DNA of 64,000 nucleotides from Arthrobacter sp. ZGTC131 (GCF_002929275.1 NZ_PJIK01000002.1:63958-127957), one strand, 5' to 3'; shown: positions 1-9,360, numbered from the stretch's first letter. The notes: generated from the letters alone by a model not told the origin. Numbers and translations: made by a program.

Positions 1-1
1 T

Positions 2-1453
2 CTTTACGGGCTGTATGAGCCCACCGACGGCGAAATCCTCATCGATGACGAACCGGTGAGCTTCCGGGGACCCGGTGACGCCATGGCTGCCGGCATCGGC
101 ATGGTGCACCAGCACTTCATGCTGGTGCCCGTGTTCACGGTGGCGGAAAACGTGGCGCTTGGCGCCGAGTCCACCAAGGCCGGCGGCTTCCTGAACCTGG
201 ATGACACCCGCCGCAAGATCCAGGAGATCTCGGACCGCTACGGGTTCGACGTCGATCCCGACGCCCTCGTGGAAGACCTCCCGGTGGGGGTCCAGCAGCG
301 GGTTGAAATCATCAAGGCGCTGGTGCGCGACGCCAAGGTGCTCATCCTGGATGAGCCGACGGCGGTGCTGACGCCCCAGGAGACCGACGAACTGCTGGAC
401 ATCATGCGCCAGCTCAAAAGCAGCGGGACGTCTATCGTTTTCATCTCCCACAAGCTGCGGGAAGTGAAGGCCGTCTCGGACATCATCACTGTCATCCGGC
501 GCGGCAAAGTGGTGGGGAGCGCCCATCCCGGCGCCTCAACCACCGAACTGGCCTCGATGATGGTGGGCCGCGCCGTGAGCCTGACGCTGGACAAGGCACC
601 GGCCCAGCCGCAGGAGACCACGTTCGAGGTCAAGGACCTTACCGTGATTGCGCCGAACGGCCACCACATCGTGGACGGCATCAGCTTCAGCATTGCCCGC
701 GGTGAAATCCTCGCCGTCGCGGGGGTCCAGGGCAACGGGCAGACGGAACTCACCGAGGCAATCCTCGGCTTGCAGGAGCGCGTCAGCGGCTCCATCCTGC
801 TCGACGGAAAGGAACTCCTGGGCCGAAGCGTCAAGCAGGTCCTGCACGCGGGTGTCGGCTTCGTGCCGGAGGACCGCAAAGTGGACGGGCTGGTGGGGAC
901 GTTCTCGGTGGCTGAAAACCTGGTGCTTGACCTCTACGACAAAGCTCCCTTCGCGAAGGGCATCGGCATGAGCCCGGCAAAGGTCCTGGAGAACGCCAAC
1001 TCCAGGATCGGCGAGTTCGACGTCCGCACCCCGTCCGCTGCTGCCGCCGCCGGAACGCTCTCCGGCGGCAACCAGCAGAAGGTAGTGATGGCCCGGGAGC
1101 TCTCGCGGCCGCTGCGGCTGTTCATTGCATCCCAGCCTACCCGTGGCGTCGACGTCGGCTCCATCGAGTTCCTGCACCGCCGCATCGTGGCGGAACGGGA
1201 CACCGGCACACCGGTCATGATCGTCTCCACGGAACTCGATGAGGTCATGGAACTGGCCGACCGCATTGCCGTGCTCTACAAGGGCAAGCTCGTCGGCATC
1301 GTGCCAGCCGGAACCGGCCGTGACGTGCTGGGCCTCATGATGGCAGGGCTTTCGCCCGACGATGCGCATGCGGACACCGTCCACCACCGCCCTGTCCACC
1401 GCGAGCAGGAACCGACGCCCACCTCCCACGCCGAAGGAGGCGACCATGACTGA
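2..1453 (+). CDS. nucleoside/BMP-type ABC transporter ATP-binding protein (5' partial)
   Basis: Tandem-domain ATPase of a CUT2/BMP-type importer, predicted to energise the two permeases that follow. The reading frame is open from base 2, so the start and the first Walker A lie outside the window; the visible part begins just after it (LYGLYEPTDGEI). In domain 1 there is the Walker B LILDEPTAVLTPQE and an atypical signature VGVQQRVE. Domain 2 has a degenerate P-loop GVQGNGQTE, the signature LSGGNQQKV and a degenerate Walker B FIASQPTRGVD, the usual asymmetry of this family. Salvage genes cdd and deoA follow the permeases, so nucleosides are the likely substrate (inference). A BmpA-like lipoprotein would be expected upstream, outside the window. 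Confidence 0.9.
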   Translation, partial: LYGLYEPTDGEILIDDEPVSFRGPGDAMAAGIGMVHQHFMLVPVFTVAENVALGAESTKAGGFLNLDDTRRKIQEISDRYGFDVDPDALVEDLPVGVQQRVEIIKALVRDAKVLILDEPTAVLTPQETDELLDIMRQLKSSGTSIVFISHKLREVKAVSDIITVIRRGKVVGSAHPGASTTELASMMVGRAVSLTLDKAPAQPQETTFEVKDLTVIAPNGHHIVDGISFSIARGEILAVAGVQGNGQTELTEAILGLQERVSGSILLDGKELLGRSVKQVLHAGVGFVPEDRKVDGLVGTFSVAENLVLDLYDKAPFAKGIGMSPAKVLENANSRIGEFDVRTPSAAAAAGTLSGGNQQKVVMARELSRPLRLFIASQPTRGVDVGSIEFLHRRIVAERDTGTPVMIVSTELDEVMELADRIAVLYKGKLVGIVPAGTGRDVLGLMMAGLSPDDAHADTVHHRPVHREQEPTPTSHAEGGDHD

Positions 1454-2903
1454 CCAGAACGAGCCGCAGCACCCCGGCAGGCCCGCAGGCCCCGACGCTG
1501 ACAAGCACAACGCTGACAAGCACAACGCTGACAAGCACAACGCGGACAAGCACGATGCTGTGAAGCACCACGCCGACAAGCACCACCTGCCCAAACCCGC
1601 CGACGAGGAGACCGCGGCGGTGGTGTCCCTGGACACCGCCGGCGGAGCCATGGGACCCTCCGCGGTTCCGGCCACGGCCCAGAGCGGCAAGATCCCCGGC
1701 GGGCCGGAAACCCTGGTGCGCAGGATCTTCACCGGCAGCGGCATGGTGTCCGTCCTGGCCGTGCTGCTCGCACTGGTTCTCGGCGGCCTGCTGATCGCAT
1801 TCACGGACAAGCAGGTCGGCGCCACGGCAACATACCTGCTTGCCCGCCCCACCGATTTCCTGTCCGCGGTCTGGACCGCCGCCACCCGCTCCTACGTGGC
1901 GCTGTTCCAGGGATCCGTCTTCAACCCGCGCGGCGCCGGCATCGCGGGGCAGTTCGCCCCGTTCATGGAAACACTGACCATCGCCACGCCGCTCATCACC
2001 GCCGGCCTCGGCGTCGCCCTGGCCTTCCGGGCCGGGCTGTTCAACATCGGCGCGCAGGGCCAGATCATCATGGCCGGCATCCTGGCCGCGTGGGCAGGTT
2101 TCGCCCTGCACCTGCCCCTGGGCCTGCACCTGCTGCTGGTCCTTTTGGCCGGAGTCATCGGCGGCGCCTTCTGGGGCGGCCTGGTGGGCTACCTCAAGGC
2201 CCGCACCGGAGCCCACGAGGTCATCCTCACCATCATGTTCAACTACATTGCGCTGTACCTGCTCAGGTATCTCCTGAACACTCCGGCGTTCCAGCGGCCG
2301 GGGGAGTCCAACCCGATCTCCCCGGTCCTTGACGCCAGCGCGGTCTACCCGCAGATTTTCGGCAGCCAGTACCGGCTCCACCTCGGATTCCTGCTGGCCA
2401 TTGCCGCCACGGTCTTCGTCTGGTGGCTCCTCAACCGCTCCACGGTGGGCTTTGAGTTCCGGGCCGTCGGTGCGAACCCCAAGGCAGCCCAGACCGCCGG
2501 GATCAACGTCTCCCGGTCAACCATTCTGGTCATGGCCATCGCCGGTGCCCTCGCGGGCCTGTCCGGCGTGGCCCAGGTTGCGGGCACCGAGAAGGTCCTC
2601 ACCGACGGCGTCGCCGCGACCTACGGCTTCGACGCCATCACCGTTGCCCTGCTGGGACGCTCGACGCCGTGGGGGACTTTCGCCGCCGGCCTCCTGTTTG
2701 GCGCCTTCCGCGCCGGTGCGGTCCAGATGCAGATCCAGACCGGAACACCGATCGACATCGTGCTGGTGGTCCAGTCGCTGATCGTGCTCTTCATCGCGGC
2801 TCCGCCGCTGGTCCGGGCGGTCTTCGGGCTCAACCCGCGGCGCAAGAAGCGGGCAACCGCCGGCAAGTCCAAGACGCCAGCAACCACCGGAGGTGCAGCA
2901 TGA
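1446..2903 (+). CDS. ABC transporter permease, nucleoside/BMP type
   Basis: Integral membrane subunit of the nucleoside importer (BPD_transp_2 family), 485 aa. I chose ATG 1446 because AAGGAGG lies at 1434-1440 and the gene then overlaps the ATPase gene by 8 bases. The first ~95 residues are hydrophilic and include six copies of a five-residue ADKHN-type unit. The rest has about ten hydrophobic segments and the family pattern FRAGLFNIGAQGQ, followed by TGAHEVILTIMFNYIA. The stop overlaps the next gene's start as ATGA, so the subunits are translationally coupled. The His/Lys/Asp-rich N-terminus is unusual for the family. Confidence 0.9.
   Translation: MTDQNEPQHPGRPAGPDADKHNADKHNADKHNADKHDAVKHHADKHHLPKPADEETAAVVSLDTAGGAMGPSAVPATAQSGKIPGGPETLVRRIFTGSGMVSVLAVLLALVLGGLLIAFTDKQVGATATYLLARPTDFLSAVWTAATRSYVALFQGSVFNPRGAGIAGQFAPFMETLTIATPLITAGLGVALAFRAGLFNIGAQGQIIMAGILAAWAGFALHLPLGLHLLLVLLAGVIGGAFWGGLVGYLKARTGAHEVILTIMFNYIALYLLRYLLNTPAFQRPGESNPISPVLDASAVYPQIFGSQYRLHLGFLLAIAATVFVWWLLNRSTVGFEFRAVGANPKAAQTAGINVSRSTILVMAIAGALAGLSGVAQVAGTEKVLTDGVAATYGFDAITVALLGRSTPWGTFAAGLLFGAFRAGAVQMQIQTGTPIDIVLVVQSLIVLFIAAPPLVRAVFGLNPRRKKRATAGKSKTPATTGGAA
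1497..1586 (+). repeat. six tandem 15-bp units coding ADKHN-type peptides
   Basis: Units start at 1497, 1512, 1527, 1542, 1557 and 1572. The first three are identical (GCTGACAAGCACAAC); the last three diverge at one to four bases. They are in frame in the permease gene and give a His/Lys/Asp-rich cytoplasmic tract near the N-terminus. There are no spacers, so this is not a CRISPR array. Confidence 0.97.
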
Positions 2904-4222
2904 GCACAACATCAACGTCGCCCCTTCCGGGTAAGCCGGACGCCCCGCAGCAGGCTGGGGAGCGCGTGCAGGCAGCATCAGCGAAGCCCGTCACCTGGAA
3001 GACGCCCGTCCTCCTCACGGCCCTGGGCATTGTGGCCTTCATCTTCTTTGGCCTCATGGGGCCCAACCAGACTGCCCGGTTCGGCCTGTCGTCCAGCGGA
3101 GACTTCTTTCAGCTGCCTGCTCTGGAAGTCCCGGCGTTCCTGGGCGGGATCATCCTCTCTGTCCTCATGCTTGGCCTGGCCGGCTATGCCGTCTACCTCA
3201 AGACGAAGGACCAGGCCGCGCCCCGCTGGGTGCCTGTCACGTTCATCGTCCTTTTTGTAGCCGCCTTCCTCATCTGGGTGGTGGGCGGTGCCCGCACCCC
3301 GAGCATCTCCCTGGCCGGCCTCATCGCCGGTTCGGTGACGCTTGCCGTGCCGCTTGTCTTCGGCTCGCTTTCAGGCGTGCTGTGCGAGCGGGTGGGCGTC
3401 GTGAACATCGCCATCGAGGGCCAGCTGCTCGGCGGAGCCTTCACCGCGGCACTGGTTGCATCCATGACCAGGAGTCCTTTCCTCGGGCTGCTGGCGGCGG
3501 CCGTGGCGGGCGCCGTCGTCTCCATGGTGCTGGCGCTGTTCAGCATCAAGTACCTCGTCAACCAGATCATCGTCGGCGTGGTCCTGAACGTGCTGGTCTC
3601 CGGCCTGACCGGCTTCCTGTTCAACACGGTGATGCAGGCGGACAAGGCCACGTTCAACTCGCCGGACCAGCTGCCCATCATCGACATCCCGGTGCTGTCC
3701 AGCATCCCGGTCATAGGTCCCATCCTCTTCAAACAGTCCGTGGTGGGCTATCTCATGTACATCGCCGTCATCGTGGTGTGGGTGGGGCTGTTCAAGACGA
3801 AGTGGGGCCTCCGGGTCCGTGCCGTCGGCGAACACCCACAGGCGGCCGACACCATGGGCATCAAGGTGAACACCACCCGGTTCTGGAATGTCACCCTGGG
3901 CGGCGCCATCGCCGGCATCGGCGGATCGTTCTTCACGCTGGTGGCGATCGACAGCTTCACGGAGGAGATTTCCGGCGGACGCGGCTTCATCGCCCTGGCC
4001 GCCCTGATCTTCGGGCGCTGGAACCCCATCGGTGCGTTCTTCGCCTCCCTGCTGTTCGGCTTCGCGGACAATTTGCAGAGCATCGTGACCATCATCGGCA
4101 CGCCGGTTCCGAGCCAGTTCATGGCCATGCTGCCGTATCTCGTGACTGTCCTGGCGGTGGCCGGCCTTGTCGGCAGATCACGTCCGCCGGCAGCCAGCGG
4201 CATCCCCTACGTCAAGGGCTGA
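2900..4222 (+). CDS. ABC transporter permease, nucleoside/BMP type (second subunit)
   Basis: Second membrane subunit of the nucleoside importer, 440 aa. ATG 2900 overlaps the previous stop (ATGA). The first ~35 residues are polar, then several hydrophobic segments lead into the conserved core with CERVGVVNIAIEGQLLGGAF, the counterpart of the NIGAEGQ motif, and SFTEEISGGRGFIALAALIF near the end. Heterodimeric permeases with a tandem ATPase are the YufOPQ/NupOPQ arrangement. Cytidine deaminase begins 5 bases downstream, which supports nucleosides as substrate. Confidence 0.9.
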   Translation: MSTTSTSPLPGKPDAPQQAGERVQAASAKPVTWKTPVLLTALGIVAFIFFGLMGPNQTARFGLSSSGDFFQLPALEVPAFLGGIILSVLMLGLAGYAVYLKTKDQAAPRWVPVTFIVLFVAAFLIWVVGGARTPSISLAGLIAGSVTLAVPLVFGSLSGVLCERVGVVNIAIEGQLLGGAFTAALVASMTRSPFLGLLAAAVAGAVVSMVLALFSIKYLVNQIIVGVVLNVLVSGLTGFLFNTVMQADKATFNSPDQLPIIDIPVLSSIPVIGPILFKQSVVGYLMYIAVIVVWVGLFKTKWGLRVRAVGEHPQAADTMGIKVNTTRFWNVTLGGAIAGIGGSFFTLVAIDSFTEEISGGRGFIALAALIFGRWNPIGAFFASLLFGFADNLQSIVTIIGTPVPSQFMAMLPYLVTVLAVAGLVGRSRPPAASGIPYVKG

Positions 4223-4227
4223 CGGCC

Positions 4228-4665
4228 GTGCACAGCCGGGCCCCAAGCTCCACCGCCGGGGGCGGAAAGTTCGACGTCGACTGGCAGGCACTGGAGGCTG
4301 CCGCCGTCAGCGCCATGAAGAATGCCTACGCCCCTTATTCCAAGTTCCCGGTGGGGGCGGCGGCCTTCACCGCTGACGGCCGGATCGTGAGCGGCTGCAA
4401 CGTCGAGAACGCCAGCTACGGGCTGACCCTGTGCGCCGAGTGTGCGCTCGTGGGCAACCTGCAGATGACCGGCGGCGGGCTGCTGCGGGCCTTCTACTGC
4501 GTGGACGGCGGCGGCAACGTGCTAATGCCCTGCGGGCGCTGCCGCCAGTTGCTGTACGAATTCCGGGCTCCAGGCATGGAGCTCATGACCACTCAGGGAA
4601 TCAAGACCATGGACCAGGTGCTGCCCGATGCATTTGGTCCCCAAGACCTGGAGGAAACCCGGTGA
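4228..4665 (+). CDS. cdd: cytidine deaminase
   Basis: Deaminates cytidine/deoxycytidine to uridine/deoxyuridine in pyrimidine salvage. It is a 145-aa homotetrameric-type enzyme with CNVENASYG, the catalytic CAE and zinc-binding PCGRCRQ. The start is GTG 4228, five bases after the permease stop; the distal frame is open upstream, but that stretch lies inside the permease gene. Its end overlaps the thymidine phosphorylase start (GTGA), so cdd and deoA are coupled to the importer. Confidence 0.93.
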   Translation: MHSRAPSSTAGGGKFDVDWQALEAAAVSAMKNAYAPYSKFPVGAAAFTADGRIVSGCNVENASYGLTLCAECALVGNLQMTGGGLLRAFYCVDGGGNVLMPCGRCRQLLYEFRAPGMELMTTQGIKTMDQVLPDAFGPQDLEETR

Positions 4666-5984
4666 CCAGCACCACACAGAAAACCGAAGCCTTCGACGCC
4701 GTCGACATCATTCGAACGAAGCGTGACAAGGGCGTCCTCAGCCCCGAACAGATCGACTGGACGATCGACGCCTACACGCGCGGCGTCATCGCCGACGAAC
4801 AGATGGCGGCGCTGAATATGGCCATCCTGCTCAACGGGATGGACAGGTCGGAGATTTCCCGCTGGACCGCGGCCATGATTGCCTCCGGCGAGCGGATGGA
4901 CTTCTCCGCCCTCCGGAGGCCCGACGGCGGAGTCAAGGCCACGAGTGACAAGCACTCCACGGGCGGCGTGGGGGACAAGATCACCCTCCCGCTGGCGCCC
5001 CTCGTGGCGGTCTTTGGCGTGGCGGTTCCGCAGCTTTCCGGGCGCGGGCTGGGCCACACCGGCGGCACGCTGGACAAGCTGGAGTCCATCCCGGGCTGGC
5101 GCGCCGCATTGAGCAACGACGAGATGATGGCCCAGCTCCAGGACGTCGGCGCCGTGATCTGTGCCGCCGGCGCCGGCCTCGCCCCGGCGGACAAGAAGCT
5201 CTACTCACTCCGCGACGTCACGGGGACCGTCGAGGCCATCCCGCTGATCGCCTCGTCCATCATGAGCAAGAAGATCGCCGAGGGCACGGGCTCGCTCGTG
5301 CTCGACGTCAAGGTGGGCAGCGGCGCCTTCATGAAGGACGAGGCCCGCGCACGGGAGCTGGCCGAGACCATGGTGGCCCTCGGCAAGGACGCCGGCGTGA
5401 ACACGGTGGCGCTCCTGACCAACATGAACACGCCACTAGGCCTGACCGCGGGGAACGCCATCGAGGTGGAGGAGTCCGTCGAGGTCCTGGCCGGCGGCGG
5501 CCCCGAGGACGTCGTCGAACTGACTGTCCGGCTCGCGGAGGAGATGCTGGCGTGCGCCGGGATCCGCGACGCCGACCCGGCCGCCGCCCTGAGGGACGGC
5601 CGTGCCATGGATGTGTGGAACCGGATGATAGCGGCGCAGGGCGGAGATCCGCGGGCGAAGCTGCCGGTCGCGAAGGAATCGGAGACGATTTACGCGCCGG
5701 CTGACGGCGTCCTCGTGGAACTCGATGCGCTGGCAGTCGGCGTCGCCGCCTGGCGGCTGGGTGCCGGCCGTGCCCGCAAGGAGGACGCGGTGCAGGCAGG
5801 CGCAGGAGTCCGGTTGCATGCCAAGCCCGGAGCCGCCGTGCGCGCGGGGGAGCCGCTCATGACCCTGCTGACGGACACGCCCGAGAAGTTCGCCCGGGCC
5901 AAGGAGGCACTCGGCAACGCCGTCACCATCGCCCCGGAAGGCTCGCGCCCGGCGCAGCAGCTCATCATCGACCGTATCGCCTGA
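4662..5984 (+). CDS. deoA: thymidine (pyrimidine-nucleoside) phosphorylase
   Basis: Phosphorolysis of thymidine/deoxyuridine to base and deoxyribose-1-phosphate. GTG 4662 overlaps the cdd stop, with GAGGA at 4651. At 440 aa it has the usual family length, with the phosphate-binding region SDKHSTGGVGDK and the signature SGRGLGHTGGTLDKLE, then the C-terminal alpha/beta domain (EDAVQAGAGVRLHAKPG). Uridine phosphorylase activity cannot be excluded. It completes a route in which imported cytidine is deaminated by Cdd and cleaved here. Confidence 0.93.
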   Translation: MTSTTQKTEAFDAVDIIRTKRDKGVLSPEQIDWTIDAYTRGVIADEQMAALNMAILLNGMDRSEISRWTAAMIASGERMDFSALRRPDGGVKATSDKHSTGGVGDKITLPLAPLVAVFGVAVPQLSGRGLGHTGGTLDKLESIPGWRAALSNDEMMAQLQDVGAVICAAGAGLAPADKKLYSLRDVTGTVEAIPLIASSIMSKKIAEGTGSLVLDVKVGSGAFMKDEARARELAETMVALGKDAGVNTVALLTNMNTPLGLTAGNAIEVEESVEVLAGGGPEDVVELTVRLAEEMLACAGIRDADPAAALRDGRAMDVWNRMIAAQGGDPRAKLPVAKESETIYAPADGVLVELDALAVGVAAWRLGAGRARKEDAVQAGAGVRLHAKPGAAVRAGEPLMTLLTDTPEKFARAKEALGNAVTIAPEGSRPAQQLIIDRIA

Positions 5985-5988
5985 CGCC

Positions 5989-6606
5989 GTGCAGGCCATC
6001 AACGACTTCATCCTTGCTGCCGCCGGGCAGCCGTGGGTCCTGTTGCTTGTCCTCGCCTGCTGCGTCATCGACGGCTTTTTTCCTCCCATTCCCAGCGAAT
6101 CCGTGGTGGTGGGGCTGGCCGCGGTCGCTGCGACGGCGGACGTCCCCAACCCGTGGCTCCTCATGGCCGTTGCGGCCTTGGGGGCGTTCACGGGAGACAA
6201 CACCGCCTACCTGATCGGACGCAGCGTCGGCACCAAACGGTGGCGCTGGATGCGGGGGCCGCGCATGCAGCGGGCGTTTCGGTGGGCCGGACGCGAACTC
6301 CGGAAGCGGCCGGCCTCACTGATCCTCGTGGCCCGGTTCGTTCCGATCGGCCGGGTTGCCGTCAACCTGACCGCGGGCGCCACGCATTACTCCCGTCCCC
6401 GGTTCGTCGGGATGACCGTGTTGTCCGCCACCTTGTGGGCCACGTACTCCGTGGCGATCGGGCTGTTTTTCGGGCAGTGGTTTGAGAACAATCACCTGCT
6501 GGGGGCCGTCATCGCCATCGTCTGCGCCATCGTGCTGGGAATCCTGGTGGACATTGCGATCGCGCGGCTGCGGGGCAGGATGCCGGACCCGTCCAGCGAG
6601 GCGTAA
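5989..6606 (+). CDS. DedA family membrane protein
   Basis: A 205-aa polytopic membrane protein of the DedA/SNARE-associated family, whose members include flippases for polyprenyl phosphates and phospholipids. The re-entrant-loop motif is FPPIPSESVVVG and the conserved arginine region is ARFVPIGRVAVN. GTG 5989 lies four bases after the deoA stop, so it is probably cotranscribed. The first of two tandem DedA paralogues; its link to nucleoside salvage is positional only. Confidence 0.85.
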   Translation: MQAINDFILAAAGQPWVLLLVLACCVIDGFFPPIPSESVVVGLAAVAATADVPNPWLLMAVAALGAFTGDNTAYLIGRSVGTKRWRWMRGPRMQRAFRWAGRELRKRPASLILVARFVPIGRVAVNLTAGATHYSRPRFVGMTVLSATLWATYSVAIGLFFGQWFENNHLLGAVIAIVCAIVLGILVDIAIARLRGRMPDPSSEA

Positions 6607-6710
6607 TTTCGTGGACGGGGCGTAGCGGACTCTGCTGCGGCCATGGGACACTAAAGAGCGATTTGCGTCACTAATTGTTTTAGTTATTTTCCGCTAGGAG
6701 CAACACCAGC

Positions 6711-7457
6711 GTGGAGTTTATTAATGAGGCCGTGCTCCATGCAGCGGGTCAGTGGTGGATTTACCCTGTATTGCTCGTGTTCTTTTTTGTGGACGGCTTC
6801 GCAATGGTCGTTCCCAGCGAGACACTCATCGTCGCGCTGGCCGCCTTCTCACGCCACAGCGGTGAGCCCAATCTCCTGATCCTGGGGCTGACGGCGCTCG
6901 TGGGTGCCATGGCCGGCGACAACATGGCCTACCTGCTTGGGCGGAAGATCGGCCTGGACCGCTGGAAGTGGATGCGCCGGCCCAAAGTGCAGAAGGCCTT
7001 CGGCTGGGCGCGCTACGAGCTGGAGAAGCGCGGCGCCGTGCTGATCTTCACGGCGCGCTACATCCCCTGGGGGCGCGTGGCGGTCAACTATGTGGCGGGC
7101 ACCACGGGTTACCCGCACCGCAGGTTCTTCCTGCTGGACGCGTTCGCGTGCCTCACCTGGGTTGGGTACTCGATCGGCATCGGCATCATCGCCAGCTCCT
7201 TTCCGTGGCTGCACCACAACCCGCTCCTTGGCGCGGGCATTGCCGTGGTCTTCGCCATCGTCCTGGGAATCTTCATCGACCACGTGCTCCGCTGGTGGCA
7301 CAAGCGGCTCGGACGCAATGACGCGGTGGCACCGGAAGTCCTGGCGGATGAGCCCGAACGGGACGCTGAAAGGGCTGGCGATGGGTCAGGCGACGCCGGT
7401 CGACTAACGGGCGCCATGCCGCTGACGGCTGCGGCCGAGGCGGAATCCGGACGCTGA
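6711..7457 (+). CDS. DedA family membrane protein (second copy)
   Basis: A 248-aa DedA paralogue with VVPSETLIVALAAF and ARYIPWGRVAVNYVAGTTG. GTG 6711 has AGGAG at 6696-6700. It differs from the upstream copy in a ~45-residue charged cytoplasmic tail. It is separated from the first copy by ~105 bases of A+T-richer DNA that may hold its own promoter, so it may not be part of the salvage operon. Confidence 0.85.
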   Translation: MEFINEAVLHAAGQWWIYPVLLVFFFVDGFAMVVPSETLIVALAAFSRHSGEPNLLILGLTALVGAMAGDNMAYLLGRKIGLDRWKWMRRPKVQKAFGWARYELEKRGAVLIFTARYIPWGRVAVNYVAGTTGYPHRRFFLLDAFACLTWVGYSIGIGIIASSFPWLHHNPLLGAGIAVVFAIVLGIFIDHVLRWWHKRLGRNDAVAPEVLADEPERDAERAGDGSGDAGRLTGAMPLTAAAEAESGR

Positions 7458-7514
7458 GCCGGGCGCCTCACCGGGACGCGGGAGGGCCGCTGGCATTTGA
7501 AGGCGGTCCAACCC

Positions 7515-7520
7515 TAGAGT
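7515..7520 (+). promoter_or_regulatory. candidate -10 box for leaderless add mRNA
   Basis: TAGAGT ends 6 bases before GTG 7527 and no Shine-Dalgarno sequence is visible, so transcription would begin at or next to the start codon. Confidence 0.5.
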
Positions 7521-7526
7521 TGGTAC

Positions 7527-8678
7527 GTGACTGAGCCAATCGTTGACGCCGCCCCTGCCCTTGACTTCGACCTGAAGAGCCTTCCCAAGGTTTCCCTTCA
7601 CGACCACCTGGACGGGGGACTCCGGCCCGCCACCATCATCGAGCTGGCGGGGGCCGCTGGCCACACCCTCCCATCGACGGATCCCATTGCGCTCGGCGAG
7701 TGGTTCCGCGAGTCGGCGGACTCGGGTTCCCTGGTCCGCTACCTCGAGACCTTCGACCACACCGTCGCCGTGATGCAGACCAAGGAAAACCTGGCCCGGG
7801 TGGCCAAGGAATTCGTGGAGGACCTTGCGGACGACGGCGTGGTGTACGGCGAGGTGCGCTGGGCGCCGGAGCAGCACCTGCAGAACGGATTGACCCTCGA
7901 CGAAGCCGTCGAGGCCGTCCAGGAGGGCCTCGAGGCCGGAGTGGACGCCGTTGCCGAGACCGGACGTGAAATCCAGGTCGGCCAGCTGATCACCGCCATG
8001 CGCCATGCCGACCGCGGCCAGGAAATCGCCGAGCTCGCCGTCCGCCACCGCGACAAGGGCGCCGTCGGCTTTGACATCGCCGGTGCCGAAGACGGCTTCC
8101 TTCCCTCGCGCTTCCGCGAAGCCTTCACGTTCCTGGCGGAGAACAACTTCCCTGCCACCGTCCACGCAGGCGAGGCCGCCGGACTGGAGAGCATCCAGTC
8201 GGCACTCGTTGACGGCCGGGCACTGCGCCTTGGCCACGGCGTCCGCATCGCCGAGGACATCATGGTGGAGTTCGAGGACGAAGACGGCGTCGACGACGAC
8301 GAAGCCGATGACAACATCGGCCTGGTGACGCTGGGCAACCTGTCCAGCTGGGTCCGCGACCGCGGCATCGCCCTGGAAATCTGCCCCTCCTCCAACCTGC
8401 AGACGGGCGCCACCGCGGGCTTCGGAGACGGCATCGAAAGCCACCCGCTGGACATGCTCTACCAGCTCGGCTTCAACGTCACCATCAACACGGACAACCG
8501 CCTGATGAGCGGTGTGACGCTCACCGACGAGTTCGAGCTGCTCGTGGAGACCTTCGACTACGACCTCGACGACCTGCTGGAGCTGACGCTCAACGCCGCT
8601 GAGGCCTCCTTCCTGCCCCTGGAGGAAAGGGAAGCCCTGGTGGAGTACATCAACGACGCCTACGCCAACCTTGGCTGA
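7527..8678 (+). CDS. add: adenosine deaminase
   Basis: Hydrolytic deamination of adenosine/deoxyadenosine to inosine/deoxyinosine. The 383-aa TIM-barrel enzyme shows the metal-binding HDHLDGG near residue 22, the catalytic region VHAGEAAG, LGHGVRI and NTDNRLMSG. An acidic insert FEDEDGVDDDEADDN after LGHGVRI is longer than in many homologues. The start GTG 7527 has a -10-like box 6 bases upstream. It lies close to the salvage genes for the other nucleosides. Confidence 0.93.
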   Translation: MTEPIVDAAPALDFDLKSLPKVSLHDHLDGGLRPATIIELAGAAGHTLPSTDPIALGEWFRESADSGSLVRYLETFDHTVAVMQTKENLARVAKEFVEDLADDGVVYGEVRWAPEQHLQNGLTLDEAVEAVQEGLEAGVDAVAETGREIQVGQLITAMRHADRGQEIAELAVRHRDKGAVGFDIAGAEDGFLPSRFREAFTFLAENNFPATVHAGEAAGLESIQSALVDGRALRLGHGVRIAEDIMVEFEDEDGVDDDEADDNIGLVTLGNLSSWVRDRGIALEICPSSNLQTGATAGFGDGIESHPLDMLYQLGFNVTINTDNRLMSGVTLTDEFELLVETFDYDLDDLLELTLNAAEASFLPLEEREALVEYINDAYANLG

Positions 8679-9360
8679 GACCCCTTCGCAGGTGTCCCCT
8701 GAGGAGCCGGTGGGGGAGTTGGTCGGCGTGATCGCGGCCCTCCGCGAACACTGCCCGTGGATGGGGGCGCTCACCCACGAATCGCTGGTTGAGTACCTCC
8801 TCGAGGAGGCGTATGAGGTGGCCGAGACCATCGAAACCGGCGCGGAAGAAGCGGAACTCAAAGGCGAGCTGGGTGACGTGCTGCTCCAGGTGGTGCTGCA
8901 CGCCCGGCTCGCCGAGGAACGCGGCACCTTCGACTTCGGCGACGTCGCCCGCGGCATCACCGCGAAGATGATCCGCCGCAACCCCCACGTCTTCCGGCCG
9001 GACGGCTCCCTGCAGGATTCGTTCCCCGCCACGGTGGAGGAGATCGTGCTCAAGTGGGACGCGGTCAAGAAAGCCGAAAGGCCCGAACGCCTCGACCACT
9101 TCGAGGGCATCCCGGGCGCGCTGCCCGCGCTTGCCCGTGCCCAGAAGACCCTGGACCGGGCTGCCCGGGCCGGGCTTCCCGCGAACGTTGAGCCTGCCCA
9201 TCCGCTGGTTGAGCTTGCCGAAACCTGTGACTCCGAGAACCAGCTCGGCGACCTCCTGCTCGCCGTCGTCGGCTCCGCCCGGAGCAGGGGATTCGACGCC
9301 GAACGCGCCCTCCGCGGGGCCGTGCGGCGGTACCAGAACACGGAATCACCGGGATCATGA
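8671..9360 (+). CDS. mazG: MazG nucleotide pyrophosphohydrolase
   Basis: Hydrolyses (d)NTPs to monophosphates and PPi, a house-cleaning role. TTG 8671 overlaps the add stop. The 229-aa protein has CPWMGALTHESL (most MazG proteins have CPWD), the metal site LLEEAYEVAE, and ELGDVLLQVVLHA. Residues ~170-190 include a stretch encoded by a dispersed repeat (9205-9224) in what looks like a linker between helical domains. mazG next to eno, the DivIC gene, DUF501 and ppx is a conserved actinobacterial order. Confidence 0.88.
   Translation: MAETPSQVSPEEPVGELVGVIAALREHCPWMGALTHESLVEYLLEEAYEVAETIETGAEEAELKGELGDVLLQVVLHARLAEERGTFDFGDVARGITAKMIRRNPHVFRPDGSLQDSFPATVEEIVLKWDAVKKAERPERLDHFEGIPGALPALARAQKTLDRAARAGLPANVEPAHPLVELAETCDSENQLGDLLLAVVGSARSRGFDAERALRGAVRRYQNTESPGS
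9205..9224 (+). repeat. dispersed repeat family A, copy inside mazG
   Basis: CTGGTTGAGCTTGCCGAAAC, preceded by CCCATCCG. It matches copies at 42525 and 42561, and here it is read in frame as part of PLVELAET. Confidence 0.75.

Noticed and set aside
1497-1586. Possible CRISPR array from regularly spaced repeats
   Set aside because: The units are 15 bp with no spacers and are translated in frame as ADKHN repeats.
8671-9360. MazG as part of a MazEF toxin-antitoxin locus
   Set aside because: No mazE/mazF is present; the gene sits in the conserved eno block and fits a house-cleaning role.
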